Origin: Anaerohalosphaeraceae bacterium
GTDB taxonomy: Bacteria > Planctomycetota > Phycisphaerae > Sedimentisphaerales > Anaerohalosphaeraceae
DNA: 5,066 nt
Direction: 5' to 3'
NCBI GenBank assembly: GCA_030671565.1
Contig: DAOVIC010000126.1
Span: 1 to 5,066, forward strand
The notes beneath the pieces are model-generated. The model saw nothing but the letters and a program-made list of their open reading frames with translations, was not told the origin of the DNA and searched no databases. The position numbers and the translations under genes are program-made. Shown here piece by piece: positions 4,702-5,066 of this stretch (within the stretch, counting starts at the first letter, position 1; each line of letters starts with the position of its first letter).

Positions 4702-5066
4702 ATGACTTTCAGGGAAATTAAAACAGAATCTTTGCCCGTTGTGCAGTATGTACGGTTTTGCGGGGAGAAGAATGGTTTGTTTGCAGGTTTGGCTGCGTCC
4801 GGGGAGGCGTTGGACGAGTCCTGTTGGGAGGATGTTGTTTGCTCGCAATTGCCGGCATTGTTGGACAATCCTGTGAAAGTGCTGAAATCCGATGGTAATA
4901 ATACGGTTATTATGGGACGTTTGGGTTTTGGTGGGTCTGAGATGGGGGTTGTTGTTAAGGTTTATGGTGTTCAGGACGGGTTTTTGGGGCGGATTCGCGG
5001 TTTGCTGCGTTGTAAGGCTGTTCGGAATTTTAAGGCTTCTGTCCGCCTTTTGGAGCATGGTATTCG
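4702..5066 (+). CDS. lipopolysaccharide core/Kdo kinase family protein (WaaP/InaA-like), 3' truncated by window end
   Basis: Only the first 121 codons are present; the frame is open to the window edge. The segment VVVKVYG (83-89) looks like the ATP-binding lysine strand of protein-kinase-like folds, with Lys86 the candidate catalytic lysine. The stretch LLRCKAVRNFKASVRLLEHGI, in pieces across 101-121, matches the R-S/K-A-R-N-(W/F)-A-RLL-GI helix typical of Kdo/WaaP-type kinases, which phosphorylate LPS core or Kdo sugars on the cytoplasmic face. The catalytic loop and metal-binding Asp would lie beyond the window. ATG 4702 is the first ATG in this frame near the family-like N-terminus, but no ribosome site precedes it (AGAGG at 4672-4676 is too far), and the frame is open upstream, so TTG 4693 or another start is possible. 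It is transcribed divergently from the SurA/PpiD-like unit, and both point to envelope biogenesis. Confidence 0.7.
   Translation, partial: MTFREIKTESLPVVQYVRFCGEKNGLFAGLAASGEALDESCWEDVVCSQLPALLDNPVKVLKSDGNNTVIMGRLGFGGSEMGVVVKVYGVQDGFLGRIRGLLRCKAVRNFKASVRLLEHGI

Noticed and set aside
4506..5058. Two minus-strand frames (4506-4868 and 4687-5058) at the right end
   Set aside because: They oppose the kinase-like gene; products are Gln/Asn/Pro-rich without family features, whereas the plus frame has the kinase lysine strand and the conserved helix.

Overview
This window reads as a chromosomal segment of a Planctomycetota bacterium, probably of the Phycisphaerae/Sedimentisphaerales type. That placement is an inference from the gene set: a large membrane-anchored SurA/PpiD-like protein followed by a small PGxGHF-type membrane protein that resembles a planctomycete family, and a lone STAS protein beside rnc. 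No marker long enough for firm placement is present; only the last ~52 nt of a 23S rRNA gene are visible.

Layout. Positions 1-52 hold the 3' end of a 23S rRNA gene. It is followed by a hairpin and a G-rich, C-poor spacer with no recognisable 5S rRNA or tRNA. A single-domain STAS (anti-sigma-factor-antagonist-like) gene lies at 328-660. Next comes a strong sigma70-type promoter (696-725), a ~90-nt leader with a 20-position hairpin, and rnc (RNase III, 820-1530). Converging on rnc from the minus strand is a tightly overlapped three-gene unit, 4440 down to 1558: a 741-aa membrane-anchored SurA/PpiD-like protein, a 139-aa multi-pass membrane protein and an 83-aa two-segment membrane protein. A 261-bp divergent promoter region separates this unit from the start of a Kdo/WaaP-type lipopolysaccharide kinase gene at 4702, which runs off the window end.

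How the parts may work together. RNase III processes rRNA precursors, and here its gene sits under 1 kb downstream of a 23S gene. Its leader carries a long imperfect duplex of the kind RNase III cleaves for self-repression in other bacteria. Part of that duplex can instead pair with the start-codon region, which suggests a built-in switch. The protein itself lacks one of the usual metal-binding aspartates (Gly at the E. coli D114 position). The minus-strand unit looks like an envelope module: ATGA and 11-bp overlaps imply translational coupling. The divergent kinase also points to envelope or lipid A/LPS-core metabolism. No mobile element, CRISPR array, tRNA or phage gene was seen.
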